Positions 1 to 7,801 of a DNA stretch of 52,253 bases are shown in pieces. The stretch comes from Pseudoalteromonas sp. BSi20652 (lineage in GTDB: Bacteria > Pseudomonadota > Gammaproteobacteria > Enterobacterales > Alteromonadaceae). A program made the position numbers and the translations under genes. The notes beneath the pieces were generated by a model. It searched no databases. It had not been told where the DNA came from and saw only the letters and a program-made list of their open reading frames with translations. The first letter of the stretch is position 1, and every line of letters starts with the position of its first letter. The stretch lies in NCBI RefSeq assembly GCF_000239855.1, contig NZ_BADT01000100.1:1-52253 (forward strand), written 5' to 3'.

Positions 1-18
1 TAAGTACTGGGGACATCG

Positions 19-402
19 GTGAGTAACAAAACGCTTAGACATAAATTAGCATTTACGTGCATGGTTCCAGTAATGACACCAGGATTTATCTTTTACACTT
101 TGATAAACGGACACTATGAAAAAGTCTTTATTTTGATCTTAATATTATTGAGCGGCCTTTATTATTTTAGGCTATATTTTAATACTTTTAAGAAGTCAGA
201 TGGATTTATTGCAAGACTAATCTGGTCATTTATCATACTCACTTCATCAATGATTGTATTGAGTTTTTCACCTGAGGCAGACAATGCGTTTGCTGGCGCG
301 GCACTATTTTTAGTTTTGCCATCCATTTTTATCTCTGCCTCCATGCTCACCAGTAGTAAGGCAGCACGCAAAGTTGTGATGTACAGTAAAGGTACGTTAT
401 AA
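19..402 (+). CDS. Hypothetical multi-pass membrane protein (integron cassette gene)
   Basis: This 127-residue protein is not one I recognise. It has about four hydrophobic segments (roughly residues 10-27, 35-50, 65-82 and 90-108) and short polar ends, so it is probably an inner-membrane protein. The start is GTG; an in-frame stop at 1-3 rules out a longer form, and GGGGA lies just upstream. The gene ends inside the first base pairs of an attC-like site (397-464), as cassette genes often do. Function is unknown; the cassette context suggests a mobile, dispensable gene. Confidence 0.6.
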   Translation: MSNKTLRHKLAFTCMVPVMTPGFIFYTLINGHYEKVFILILILLSGLYYFRLYFNTFKKSDGFIARLIWSFIILTSSMIVLSFSPEADNAFAGAALFLVLPSIFISASMLTSSKAARKVVMYSKGTL

Positions 403-464
403 CAAAAAATTGAAGACGGATGTTCCCGAGGAGCGCGGGCCCACCGCTTAATTTGGTGTTAGGT
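397..464 (+). other. attC recombination site 1 of an integron cassette array
   Basis: The inverse core TTATAAC (397-403) and the core GTTAGGT (458-464) flank an imperfect palindrome of 68 bp. The left arm TAACA..AAATTGAAG..CGG is mirrored by CCG..CTTAATTT..TGTTA on the right, with a GC-rich centre. This is the size and build of a classic 59-base element. The recombination point would be after G458. It follows the stop of one small gene and is followed 18 bases later by the next start codon. Confidence 0.75.
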
Positions 465-481
465 TTATTCAAGGTAATCTG

Positions 482-1306
482 GTGTATCGAATTCTTTTAG
501 CGTGTTCTTTTCTGGTATGTTCCTACTTTTCTATAGGGGCGTATTTGTTATACGCACAAATGCCACGCTATTTATTTCCAAATATTGTTTTAACTTCTAA
601 AACTGAGGAGCTACATAAATTTGAGCTTTACGACTCATTAAAAAATGGATTACTTGTTCGTGAGTATGGGCAATCTGAAGAGCAGTGTATTATATTTTTC
701 CCAGGACGACACGGTGGTGTAAAAAAATACGAAGAAACCCTTTTTAAAGCATTCCAAAACAATAACTTCAAGGTGTTTTCTATCTCGTACTCTGGACAAG
801 ATGGCGCTATAGGTCAAGTTGATAATATTGCATCATTAATAAAATTAACTACTGATGAAATGAGATCTATTTCATTAAATTGTCCACTAGAAAAAACTAT
901 TATTTATGGCCGCTCTTTGGGAGCAACTGTTGCAGTGTACTCTGTAGGCAAAACAAAAGTGGCGGGGGTAATTCTAGAGGGGGTTGCTCCGTCATTATCG
1001 ATTGCAGTTAATAACTACTTAAATTCAAAGTGGTATTTAAGCCCGCTGACAATATTGCCAATCGAGATCTTGCTTCCAAAAAACTATGACTTAAACGATC
1101 CTCTTTCAAAATTAATAGCAACACCTGTTAGCATTTTTCAAGGCGCTAAAGATTCACAGACACCTTTAAGTCAACTTAAACAAAGTTGGAGTTATGGTAA
1201 TAATGTATCGCTACATGTAGTTAAAACAGGCGAGCATTCAAATACATATATACAAGCAACAAACGAAATTGTTAAGGTAGCAAAAAATATGTTGGTGCAA
1301 CCATAA
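482..1306 (+). CDS. Alpha/beta hydrolase family protein, membrane-anchored (integron cassette gene)
   Basis: This 274-residue protein has an N-terminal hydrophobic segment (residues 4-25) that should act as a signal anchor. An alpha/beta-hydrolase fold follows. The nucleophile elbow is G-R-S-L-G with Ser145, and D224 (GAKDSQTP) and H252 (TGEHSN) sit where the acid and base of the triad are expected. An early FFPG motif at about 72-75 could hold the oxyanion hole. Substrate cannot be told from sequence; serine peptidase-like or esterase activity are both possible. The GTG start is preceded by AAGGT six bases upstream. It is the gene of a complete cassette running from 459 to 1401. Confidence 0.75.
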   Translation: MYRILLACSFLVCSYFSIGAYLLYAQMPRYLFPNIVLTSKTEELHKFELYDSLKNGLLVREYGQSEEQCIIFFPGRHGGVKKYEETLFKAFQNNNFKVFSISYSGQDGAIGQVDNIASLIKLTTDEMRSISLNCPLEKTIIYGRSLGATVAVYSVGKTKVAGVILEGVAPSLSIAVNNYLNSKWYLSPLTILPIEILLPKNYDLNDPLSKLIATPVSIFQGAKDSQTPLSQLKQSWSYGNNVSLHVVKTGEHSNTYIQATNEIVKVAKNMLVQP

Positions 1307-1407
1307 ACCTAACAAGAAAATAAACAAGGGCAAAAAACAGCTGGTTTTTGCTCGTGCTTCGCTAATTTTAACCAGCTATTTTATTGCCTCTGAATGAGGC
1401 GTTATTT
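1307..1407 (+). other. attC recombination site 2 of the cassette array
   Basis: The inverse core ACCTAAC (1307-1313) follows the hydrolase stop codon directly. Inside lies a stem, AGCTGGTT pairing with AACCAGCT. The site ends at the core GTTATTT (1401-1407). The cassette's own left boundary sequence, GTTAGGT at 458-464, is the exact reverse complement of this inverse core over all 7 bases. That is what a circularised cassette with a matching attC requires. A second possible right end, GTTAATG at 1426, is less well matched. Confidence 0.65.
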
Positions 1408-1440
1408 TTATTTCAAGTTCAGAGCGTTAATGGAATATTT

Positions 1441-1683
1441 ATGCCAATAAAAAAGTGGATTGTTCAATACGCAATAGCTCTACCAATTATTTTTGTTCTG
1501 CTAACTGGTGTTCAATACTTAAAAGGTAGAAGTCTAGAATACTCTATTGAATTCGGTATATCGTGGGCATTGGTGTCGGTAACTATTTTTGCTCTTAGGC
1601 GTTTTTACAATTATCGCAAAAACATTAATTGTGCTGTATGTAATGATTTATCTAATAACAACCAAGATCCTAATAGTAAGTAA
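1441..1683 (+). CDS. Small hypothetical membrane protein (integron cassette gene)
   Basis: This 80-residue protein has two predicted membrane segments (about residues 6-23 and 33-52). A polar tail follows, with CAVC in it and a run rich in Asn. I chose ATG at 1441 because the longer reading from 1384 would begin inside the attC palindrome. I do not recognise the family. The CxxC pair in the tail could bind metal or form a disulfide, but nothing supports a specific role. It is the only gene of the cassette running from 1402 to about 1793. Confidence 0.55.
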   Translation: MPIKKWIVQYAIALPIIFVLLTGVQYLKGRSLEYSIEFGISWALVSVTIFALRRFYNYRKNINCAVCNDLSNNNQDPNSK

Positions 1684-1799
1684 AAATAACAAGTGACTAA
1701 GGTTATGAGCGTCCGTTCATGGCACATTAATGCCCTTGGAATTGAGCTTGAAACTGTTTCTAAACGTTTGAACTAGCAAGGAGCTTATTTAAGTTAAAA
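1684..1799 (+). other. Probable attC recombination site 3 (divergent, about 116 bp)
   Basis: The inverse core AAATAAC (1684-1690) begins three bases after the start of the upstream stop codon and is the exact 7-base complement of the cassette's left boundary GTTATTT at 1401-1407. A plausible right core, GTTAAAA, lies at 1793-1799, eight bases before the next ATG. The internal palindrome is weak, so the site may be long and degenerate or partly decayed. Confidence 0.45.
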
Positions 1800-1800
1800 A

Positions 1801-2310
1801 ATGACAAAATTCACATATTATAAAAATTTATCTTTATCAGTTATTTCCATCGCATTAGGCCTAGCCATCGGGTTTGTAAATCTAAATCAGCTTAATAGTG
1901 GCTTTCCTTTTAAAAGTGACCTTGTAGAAAAAAGTGGTCTTGTTGATTGGGCTCAAGCACATGATTATGGAATACGCTTCGGATTTGTTAATGATCCAAT
2001 GAATTTTAATTACCCGTCAAAATCAAATGGGCAAGGCATTGTTGAAGAGTCTCTTTTGAAATCAAAAGATCAGCTTGTTACTATTTTATTTGAGGCTTCT
2101 GATACGCATTCGCCAATCTACTCTTCGAAGATATATCATAATTTTTTTGAGTTAAAAGTGAATGGACTGCTTGTTCGTTCTTATGAAAAATCTGAACAAG
2201 CTTGGAAGTCAGACAACAAGTTGACACCTTTTATTGTTGCTCTATTTTTGATTGGAGGAACATATATTTGGCGCAAAACAAAAAAAGAGTACAAATATAC
2301 TCGATATTAA
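1801..2310 (+). CDS. Hypothetical protein with two terminal membrane helices (last cassette gene)
   Basis: This 169-residue protein has an N-terminal hydrophobic segment (about residues 10-28) and a C-terminal one (about 141-157). Between them is a polar, probably periplasmic domain of some 110 residues, and a lysine-rich tail follows. I do not recognise the fold. The middle domain has no cysteines and no obvious catalytic motif. The start ATG lies eight bases after the putative cassette boundary at 1793. It appears to be the last cassette gene, since fadR follows and I cannot find a matching attC after its stop. Confidence 0.5.
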   Translation: MTKFTYYKNLSLSVISIALGLAIGFVNLNQLNSGFPFKSDLVEKSGLVDWAQAHDYGIRFGFVNDPMNFNYPSKSNGQGIVEESLLKSKDQLVTILFEASDTHSPIYSSKIYHNFFELKVNGLLVRSYEKSEQAWKSDNKLTPFIVALFLIGGTYIWRKTKKEYKYTRY

Positions 2311-2659
2311 AGCACAGCTAACTCTCACATCATCAGGCCAGAGGGCTCAAATATTGACTTCAAAAATCACGATTCATCAATGTCTGCTCCAGGCACTCAA
2401 CCGACGTTTGTTATTAGCACATACTTTCCCCGTATTTACTCTGACTGTAATTTGATGTTTTCAAATTTTTTGTTTTATTAAAAGCTACCCTTGCTCCTTT
2501 AAGTAGGTCAAAATCTCACGTTGCTCAACAATCTCACCTTCTGTGTAGTATCAATTGGTTAATATATCTTACTTTGCTTGTTAGTTGAGTTTCGTCTGGT
2601 ACAATCAGTCAGTTATTCGTGTAAGCGAAACGTTGTAGATTAATTCGAGTGGGAATTGG
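2311..2659. other. Gene-free stretch between the cassette array and fadR
   Basis: About 350 bases hold no convincing gene. An attC closing the last cassette would need an inverse core near TTTTAAC, which is absent; GCTAAC at 2319-2324 is only a poor match. A 67-codon reading frame at 2252-2455 overlaps the previous gene and looks random. The right part (2580-2659) is where the fadR promoter should be, but I see no clear -35/-10 pair. This marks the junction between accessory and core DNA. Confidence 0.5.
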
Positions 2660-3373
2660 ATGAGAATTTTTAAAGCGAAAAGCCCAGCAGGATTTGCTGA
2701 AGAATACATAGTTGAGTCTATTTGGAATGGCGATTTCCCTCCAGGTTCAATTCTACCAGCTGAGAGAGAGCTCTCTGAGTTAATTGGCGTAACAAGAACT
2801 ACATTACGCGAAGTGTTACAGCGTTTAGCGCGAGACGGTTGGCTAACTATTCAGCATGGTAAACCAACAAAGGTGAATAATTTTTGGGAAACGTCGGGCT
2901 TAAATATATTAGAAACGTTAGCACGTTTAGATGAAGATAAAATGCCTGAGCTGACAGATCAGTTGTTGTCTGCGCGTACTAATATAAGTGCTATTTATAC
3001 CCGAGCTGCGATTAAGCTTAATCCTGAACGTGTAATTGAAATTTTATCATTAAGCCACGAGCTCGAAGATACTGCACAAGCATTTGCTGATTATGACTAT
3101 AAAGTGCATCACGAATTAGCTGTTGCAGGTAATAACCGAATATATGTATTAATTCTTAATGGTTTTAGAGGGTTTTATTCCAAAATTGGTTGCCACTATT
3201 TCTCAGATCCGGGTACCCGCGAGCTTGCCCGTCAGTTTTATAAAGATTTAACAATTTTGGCGCAAAATAAAGAGCACGATGGTGCTATTTCGATGATGCG
3301 TAAATATGGTCATCAAACGGGTGAGATTTGGCAAAAAATCCGTGGCGATATGCCCTCAGATATAATGGACTAA
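2660..3373 (+). CDS. fadR: Fatty acid metabolism transcriptional regulator FadR
   Basis: FadR is the acyl-CoA-responsive GntR-family regulator that represses beta-oxidation genes and activates unsaturated fatty acid synthesis. The 237-residue protein is nearly identical to E. coli FadR across the N-terminal winged helix (about residues 5-75). It keeps the stretches [23 protein letters not shown] and [19 protein letters not shown]. The C-terminal all-helical FCD-like acyl-CoA-binding domain is more divergent, as expected, and keeps [10 protein letters not shown] and the GHQTGEIW end motif. The ATG is preceded by GGGAATTGG. It is single-gene, followed by its own terminator, and borders the integron array on the left. 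Confidence 0.97.
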   Translation: MRIFKAKSPAGFAEEYIVESIWNGDFPPGSILPAERELSELIGVTRTTLREVLQRLARDGWLTIQHGKPTKVNNFWETSGLNILETLARLDEDKMPELTDQLLSARTNISAIYTRAAIKLNPERVIEILSLSHELEDTAQAFADYDYKVHHELAVAGNNRIYVLILNGFRGFYSKIGCHYFSDPGTRELARQFYKDLTILAQNKEHDGAISMMRKYGHQTGEIWQKIRGDMPSDIMD

Positions 3374-3386
3374 AACCCAAGTTAAA

Positions 3387-3412
3387 AGCCGCATTATTTA
3401 TGCGGTTTTTTT
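3387..3412 (+). terminator. Rho-independent terminator after fadR
   Basis: A stem AAGCCGCA pairs with TGCGGTTT around a short A/T loop and runs into seven or more T. It starts 13 bases after the fadR stop. Confidence 0.85.
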
Positions 3413-3442
3413 ATAGGTACTTTAAAAGTCATAGAGGGCTTA

Positions 3443-3952
3443 ATGCAATTGTTCACATCTCGTTTAAGTATGCGACAAATCACAGATGCTGACTGGACTC
3501 TGTTCTTACAGCTTCACCGAGAACCGGATGTACTTTTGCATTGTTTTGATATGCCCAAAGAGGTCTTTGTGAGGCAACGTTTTGAACAGCGTTTACCTCC
3601 ATGGAACTCAAATTCTCGTCATCCGCTATGTTTAGCAGTTATAAATAATGAAACGCAGCAAGTTTTAGGTGTTACAGGCTTTACCTATGATGGTATATGT
3701 GCGGAGTTAGGATACTTATTTTTACCCGCATATTTTGGAAATGGCTATGCCACTGAGTCATTGAGAGCTGTTATTGAATGGGCATGGAAAGAGTGTGGCA
3801 TTACGCAATATAAAGGTGTTGTTAAACGTGGTAATAAAGGCTCCGAGAACGTGCTTAGTAAGTGCGCACTCACCCACACTGATACAATTAGTCAAGTACA
3901 TACCATTGCAAACAAGTTATATGATGATCTGATTTATACACTTAAGCTTTAG
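3443..3952 (+). CDS. GNAT family N-acetyltransferase (RimJ/RimL-like)
   Basis: This 169-residue protein has the acetyltransferase fold of the RimJ/RimL/SpeG branch. It starts with a typical TSRLSMRQITDADW strand-helix. The acetyl-CoA-binding motif is seen as GNGYATESL at about residues 93-101, after the ELGYLFLP strand. Members acetylate ribosomal protein N-termini, aminoglycosides or small amines, and the acceptor here cannot be predicted. The gene sits alone between two terminators and faces the YjbR-family gene. Start ATG 3443 is the first residue of the conserved N-terminus. Confidence 0.8.
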   Translation: MQLFTSRLSMRQITDADWTLFLQLHREPDVLLHCFDMPKEVFVRQRFEQRLPPWNSNSRHPLCLAVINNETQQVLGVTGFTYDGICAELGYLFLPAYFGNGYATESLRAVIEWAWKECGITQYKGVVKRGNKGSENVLSKCALTHTDTISQVHTIANKLYDDLIYTLKL

Positions 3953-3953
3953 T

Positions 3954-3994
3954 CCTATTTATTGGGCTAGAAAGCTAGCCCAAATATAAATAGG
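3954..3994. terminator. Bidirectional terminator between convergent genes
   Basis: CCTATTT..TGGGCTAG, AAAG loop, CTAGCCCA..AAATAGG forms a long near-perfect hairpin just after the acetyltransferase stop and before the stop of the opposite gene. The A/T outer arms supply a T tract on both strands. Confidence 0.8.
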
Positions 3995-4002
3995 CGCACT
4001 AA

Positions 4003-4389
4003 CTATAAGTGTTGCTCTATTGTTTTTCGGTCTTTTTCAGGCATATTTTCTACGACTAAATTAAACGAATTATCAATCATACGTTCAATTTCGCCCTGAG
4101 GAATAGAGCCGTCTAGAATAACAGTATTCCATAAACGTTTATTCATATGATAGCCTGGAACGACCGCAGGAAAAATGTCGCGTAACGATAATGCTTCATC
4201 AGGGTCGCATTTTAAGTTAAGCCACCAAATATTTTCTCCATCATCATTTGTTTCACCATCATTGCCAATGGCAAGAGTAGCAAACATTTTGTGATTTACT
4301 TTATAAACATCAACCTCTTGAGCAAACGGTTTTGTAACCTGAACAAGTGGTTTTTTAACTAAATACTCATGTACTTTTATTTGGTCCAT
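4003..4389 (-). CDS. MmcQ/YjbR family protein
   Basis: This 128-residue protein matches the MmcQ/YjbR family, small single-domain proteins with a CyaY-like fold often listed as DNA-binding. Features seen are the PFAQEVDVYKV and MFATLAI strands, NLKCDPDEA, the VVPGYHMNKRLWNTV segment and a C-terminal helix with SFNLVVENMPEK. The family's cellular role is unsettled. The gene is monocistronic and converges with the acetyltransferase. The ATG start is the first codon of the conserved domain, so the length is normal. Confidence 0.8.
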   Translation of the reverse strand: MDQIKVHEYLVKKPLVQVTKPFAQEVDVYKVNHKMFATLAIGNDGETNDDGENIWWLNLKCDPDEALSLRDIFPAVVPGYHMNKRLWNTVILDGSIPQGEIERMIDNSFNLVVENMPEKDRKTIEQHL

Positions 4390-4584
4390 GATCCATTCCT
4401 TGAAGTCATACTCGGTATAGTTAGAATAGCAGTTTTTTACACATTTGATTATATGTATTTTAGTCTAAATTTTAATTTTATAAGTTAATACAACGTATAA
4501 CGAGGTTTTAAGTAACTTTCTTGTTGAACAAAGTCCAGTTCGTGGTATGTTTCTGACAATCAAAAAAATAATAGGAATTTCTAC

Positions 4585-5157
4585 ATGCCAAAGGCGAGTG
4601 ATGTTAAAAAAGGTACTGCCATTGATTTTAATGGTCGCGTTTTAGTTGTAAAAGATATTGTGAGATCAGTTCCACAAGGCCGTGCTGGTGGTAGTTTATA
4701 CCGTATGCGTTTATATGATGTAGTAACTGGTGGTAAAGTAGACGAAACATTTAAAGACAGCGACATGCTAACACTTGCTGATTTAACGCGACGTGAAGTA
4801 ATGCTTTCTTACGTAGATGGTGACGAGTATGTATTCATGGATAATGAAGATTACACGCCATACAATTTAAACAAAGAGGCCATTAGCGAAGAGATTCAGT
4901 TTGTTAACGAAGAAACACAAGGTGTTCACGTTATTGTAATTGATGGTGCACCCGTAGGGCTGGACTTACCGTCAAGTGTTGAACTTGTTGTTGAAGAAAC
5001 AGACCCGTCTATTAAAGGTGCGTCTGCGAGTGCTCGTTCAAAACCAGCACGTATGTCTACAGGTTTAAATATTTCTGTACCAGAGCATATCTCAACAGGT
5101 GATCGCATCCGTATTAATACGGTTGAACATAAATTTATGGGTCGTGCTGAAAAGTAA
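4585..5157 (+). CDS. efpL: Elongation factor P-like protein EfpL (YeiP)
   Basis: EfpL is the EF-P paralogue that helps ribosomes through polyproline and some other stalling motifs. The 190-residue protein has the three beta-barrel domains of the family: a KOW-like N-domain (1-65), an OB domain ([21 protein letters not shown] at about 74-94) and a C-terminal OB domain ([36 protein letters not shown]). The decoding-site loop is [10 protein letters not shown] with Arg33 at the tip, the EfpL hallmark; canonical EF-P carries a modifiable lysine or arginine in a different loop context. The length equals E. coli YeiP. It is monocistronic with a terminator. Confidence 0.92.
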   Translation: MPKASDVKKGTAIDFNGRVLVVKDIVRSVPQGRAGGSLYRMRLYDVVTGGKVDETFKDSDMLTLADLTRREVMLSYVDGDEYVFMDNEDYTPYNLNKEAISEEIQFVNEETQGVHVIVIDGAPVGLDLPSSVELVVEETDPSIKGASASARSKPARMSTGLNISVPEHISTGDRIRINTVEHKFMGRAEK

Positions 5158-5175
5158 GTCATAAATTATAACTTT

Positions 5176-5212
5176 AAAAGCCGAGCTAAGGTTTTACTGG
5201 TTCGGCTTTTTT
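5176..5212 (+). terminator. Rho-independent terminator after efpL
   Basis: AAAAGCCGA pairs with TCGGCTTTT around a 17-base loop and ends in a T run, 18 bases after the stop. Confidence 0.75.
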
Positions 5213-5297
5213 GTATGCCTGTGGTTTGTTGCTTTAGATTTAATCAAAAAAACGCTAAAATAAATGCCTTATTTTTGAGCTGTTTTAAGGTGTAGAT

Positions 5298-5492
5298 TTG
5301 TCTCTTGTTTTATTAAGCTGTGTATTTATAGCGATAATGTACTTGCAGGTTATAAAAAAAGGCATGCCAGTTAAGCGATGGCTTATTTTAGCTGGTTTGC
5401 TTGGCCCTGTGGCGTGGTGTTTGTTTAATCTACATTATCGTCGTGCTTTGGTGCGAAATGTGGGTGTAAATGCATGCATATGGCGTCCTTAA
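5298..5492 (+). CDS. Small hypothetical membrane protein
   Basis: This 64-residue protein has two hydrophobic segments (about residues 2-18 and 28-44), the second with GLLGPVAWCLFN, followed by a basic tail with HYRRALVR. I chose TTG 5298 because AAGGTG sits nine bases upstream; ATG at 5338 would lose the first membrane helix. The family is not known to me. Its last bases overlap by four the end of the convergent GGDEF-EAL gene. It could be a real small protein or, less likely, a chance frame. Confidence 0.5.
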   Translation: MSLVLLSCVFIAIMYLQVIKKGMPVKRWLILAGLLGPVAWCLFNLHYRRALVRNVGVNACIWRP

Positions 5493-7764
5493 TTTATTGA
5501 CGTCACATTTTTATTATTTGTCCTAATTAAGCTGGGTGTTGCTTTACTTTGTTGTCGTTTTAAAAACTCAGTAAATTCATCTTTAGATAATGGCTTGGAG
5601 TAATAATAGCCTTGCACTGTTTCACAATTTAGCTTTTTAAGTATTTCAACTTGGTTAGCTTGCTCAACCCCTTCTGCAACTACGTGTAAATCAAGGTTGT
5701 GCGCAATGGTAACAATTGAGTCGACCATATTACGGCCACGTTCGTTTGTCATATCATCTATAAATGCTTTATCTACTTTTAATGTATTAAGAGGGAATTG
5801 CTTTAAATACGCTAAAGAAGAATAACCCGTACCAAAATCATCCATTGCTAAGTGAATACCTCGTGCACTTAACGAGCGCATAATTGCTATTGCTTCTTTG
5901 GGATCGTCCATTACTGTACCTTCGGTTATTTCTAGTTCCAAAAAGTATGAAGGTAATTCGTTTTTTTGTAAAATAACGTCAATACGAGAGGTTAAATCAG
6001 GAAGACTGAATTGTTTTGCTGATAAGTTAACGGCAACTCGGCCGCTAAATAATCCACTATCGAGCCATTTTTTTACATCTCTGCAGGCTTTGTTTAATAC
6101 CACTTCGCCTATTTCTATTATTTGACCTGTTTCTTCAGCAATAGGGATAAATACACCCGGACTTATAATACCTTTTTTGGGGGTAATAAAGCGTACTAAT
6201 GCTTCCATTCCCGTCAACTTTCCGGTGCGAATATTCATTTTTGGTTGGTAGTACACTTCAAAATGGTCTTCTTTTAGACCAAAACGCATAAGGTTTTCTA
6301 TTTGTAGACGCTTAACAGCTTGGCGATTCATAGCGTCATTAAAAAACAGGTAGCTATTACCTTCTTTTTAGCATGATACATGGCTATATCAGCATTTTTT
6401 AACAATAACTCAGGTGTATTACCATCTTCAGGAAAGAGCACAATACCAACGCTTGAGGTAATTGCTAGTTCATGACCGGCCATCTTAAACGGTGTAGCAA
6501 TAGCAGCTAAAAATTGCTTTGCCATACGTGTAATTAAATGAATGTCATTAGTGTCTGACATTACTAAAGCAAACTCATCGCCACCTAAGCGATAAAACAC
6601 ATCGTTTTCACGGGTTAGCTTGTTTAAACGCATAGCAAGTTTAGCAAGTAAACTATCGCCTAATTGATGTCCCAGTGAGTCGTTTATTTTTTTAAAGTTG
6701 TCTAAATCAAAAACGAGTAATGCATGGTGTGAGTGTTGTTTAACTAATTTGTGTAGATCAGTAAAAAATAAATTTCGATTAGGTAAGCTCGTTGTTCGGT
6801 CTCTATTTGATAAGTTATGTAATTGAGACTCTGCTTTTTTGCGCTCAGTTAAATCAGAATAAACAATAACATAGTTAGTTATCTGATTTTGATCATTCTT
6901 AATTTCATCAATTGATATTTCAATGGGAAGCAGTACACGTTTACTGTTACGCAGTTTTACCTCTTGCTGAATATGTTCGGTTTGTCGTACCACTTCGATT
7001 ATGTTGTTTACATAAACGTTATCGTAGCCAGGAAGGCTGAAATCTTTTTTAAGGTATTGCTCACGTACACCCCCAAACAATGTTAAAAAACTAGGGTTTA
7101 TATCAACTAGCTTAAAGTTTTTATCGTATATAGCTAGCGCATCAGTAAGTGATTCAACACATTTAGCGAATAAGTTTAAGCGTTCTTCAGTTGATTTTAA
7201 CTGCGAGATGTCGCGTACTGTACCCGTCATTCGAAGTGGTAATAAGTTGGCATCTTTCTCAATTATTTTTCCACGGTCGAGTACCCAGTGCCAGCGACCA
7301 AATGTATCTTTAATTCGATAAGTCGCTTCAAAAAATACAGTTTGTTCGGCAAAGTGTTTTTTAAGCGAATGTTCGACATTTACTACATCATGCGGATGAA
7401 TAAGGCTTTTATTAGGTGGGAAGCCGATTAAAGTAGTTGAATTCATCATATATTTATCATTAATACGAATGACTTCACCTGTTTTTATATTCCAATCCCA
7501 GAGAGTATCGCCGCTGCCTTCAACGGTGCTTTTTAAACGTTTTTCAGATAATCGCAGTTGGCGGCGTGAACGTCTTAATTTATAAATTACAAATAGCAGG
7601 TAGGGTAAAGCAAGCGCTATTACAGCGCTCGCTAAAATAAGGATAGTATCTGAATTGTAATTAAATGATAGCTCAAAAGCGTAAAGGCTAAATGAGCAGG
7701 CAATTAAGACAAGTGACAAGATTAGTTTTATTATTGTTATTTTTATCATTTTTTTTACTTCCAA
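5489..7764 (-). pseudogene. PAS-PAS-GGDEF-EAL cyclic-di-GMP protein, frame broken near 6365
   Basis: This is a membrane-anchored sensor that would make and/or degrade cyclic-di-GMP. In order: two N-terminal hydrophobic segments (about residues 8-28 and 40-60), two PAS domains (about 75-190 and 195-310), a GGDEF domain (about 315-475), then an EAL domain. The diguanylate cyclase site reads RLGGDEF, with an RxxD inhibitory site (REND) five residues before it. The EAL half keeps GMEALVRF, LEITEG, DDFGTGYSSL, KVDK and AEGVE, so both activities look possible. The frame breaks just after DIAMYHAKK at a T run (6365-6369, A run in the gene). One added A would join the halves as AKKEGNSYLFFNDAMNRQ into about 758 residues. 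I think this is a read error. It lies 37 bases after the M16 peptidase gene on the same strand. Confidence 0.85.
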
Positions 7765-7801
7765 TATACAAATGATAATCTAAAACAAGCAAAACCAAGA
7801 G

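Noticed and set aside
1384-1440. Upstream extension of the small cassette membrane protein to a TTG at 1384
   Set aside because: The extra codons lie in the attC stem, and ATG 1441 gives the membrane protein a natural start.
2252-2455. 67-codon plus-strand frame after the last cassette gene
   Set aside because: It overlaps the end of a better gene, has no ribosome site and gives a composition unlike a real protein.
5489-7764. Two separate genes, a PAS-GGDEF protein and a free EAL protein
   Set aside because: The sequence between them reads as a continuous GGDEF-EAL linker once one A is added to a five-A run, and the EAL frame has no ribosome site of its own.
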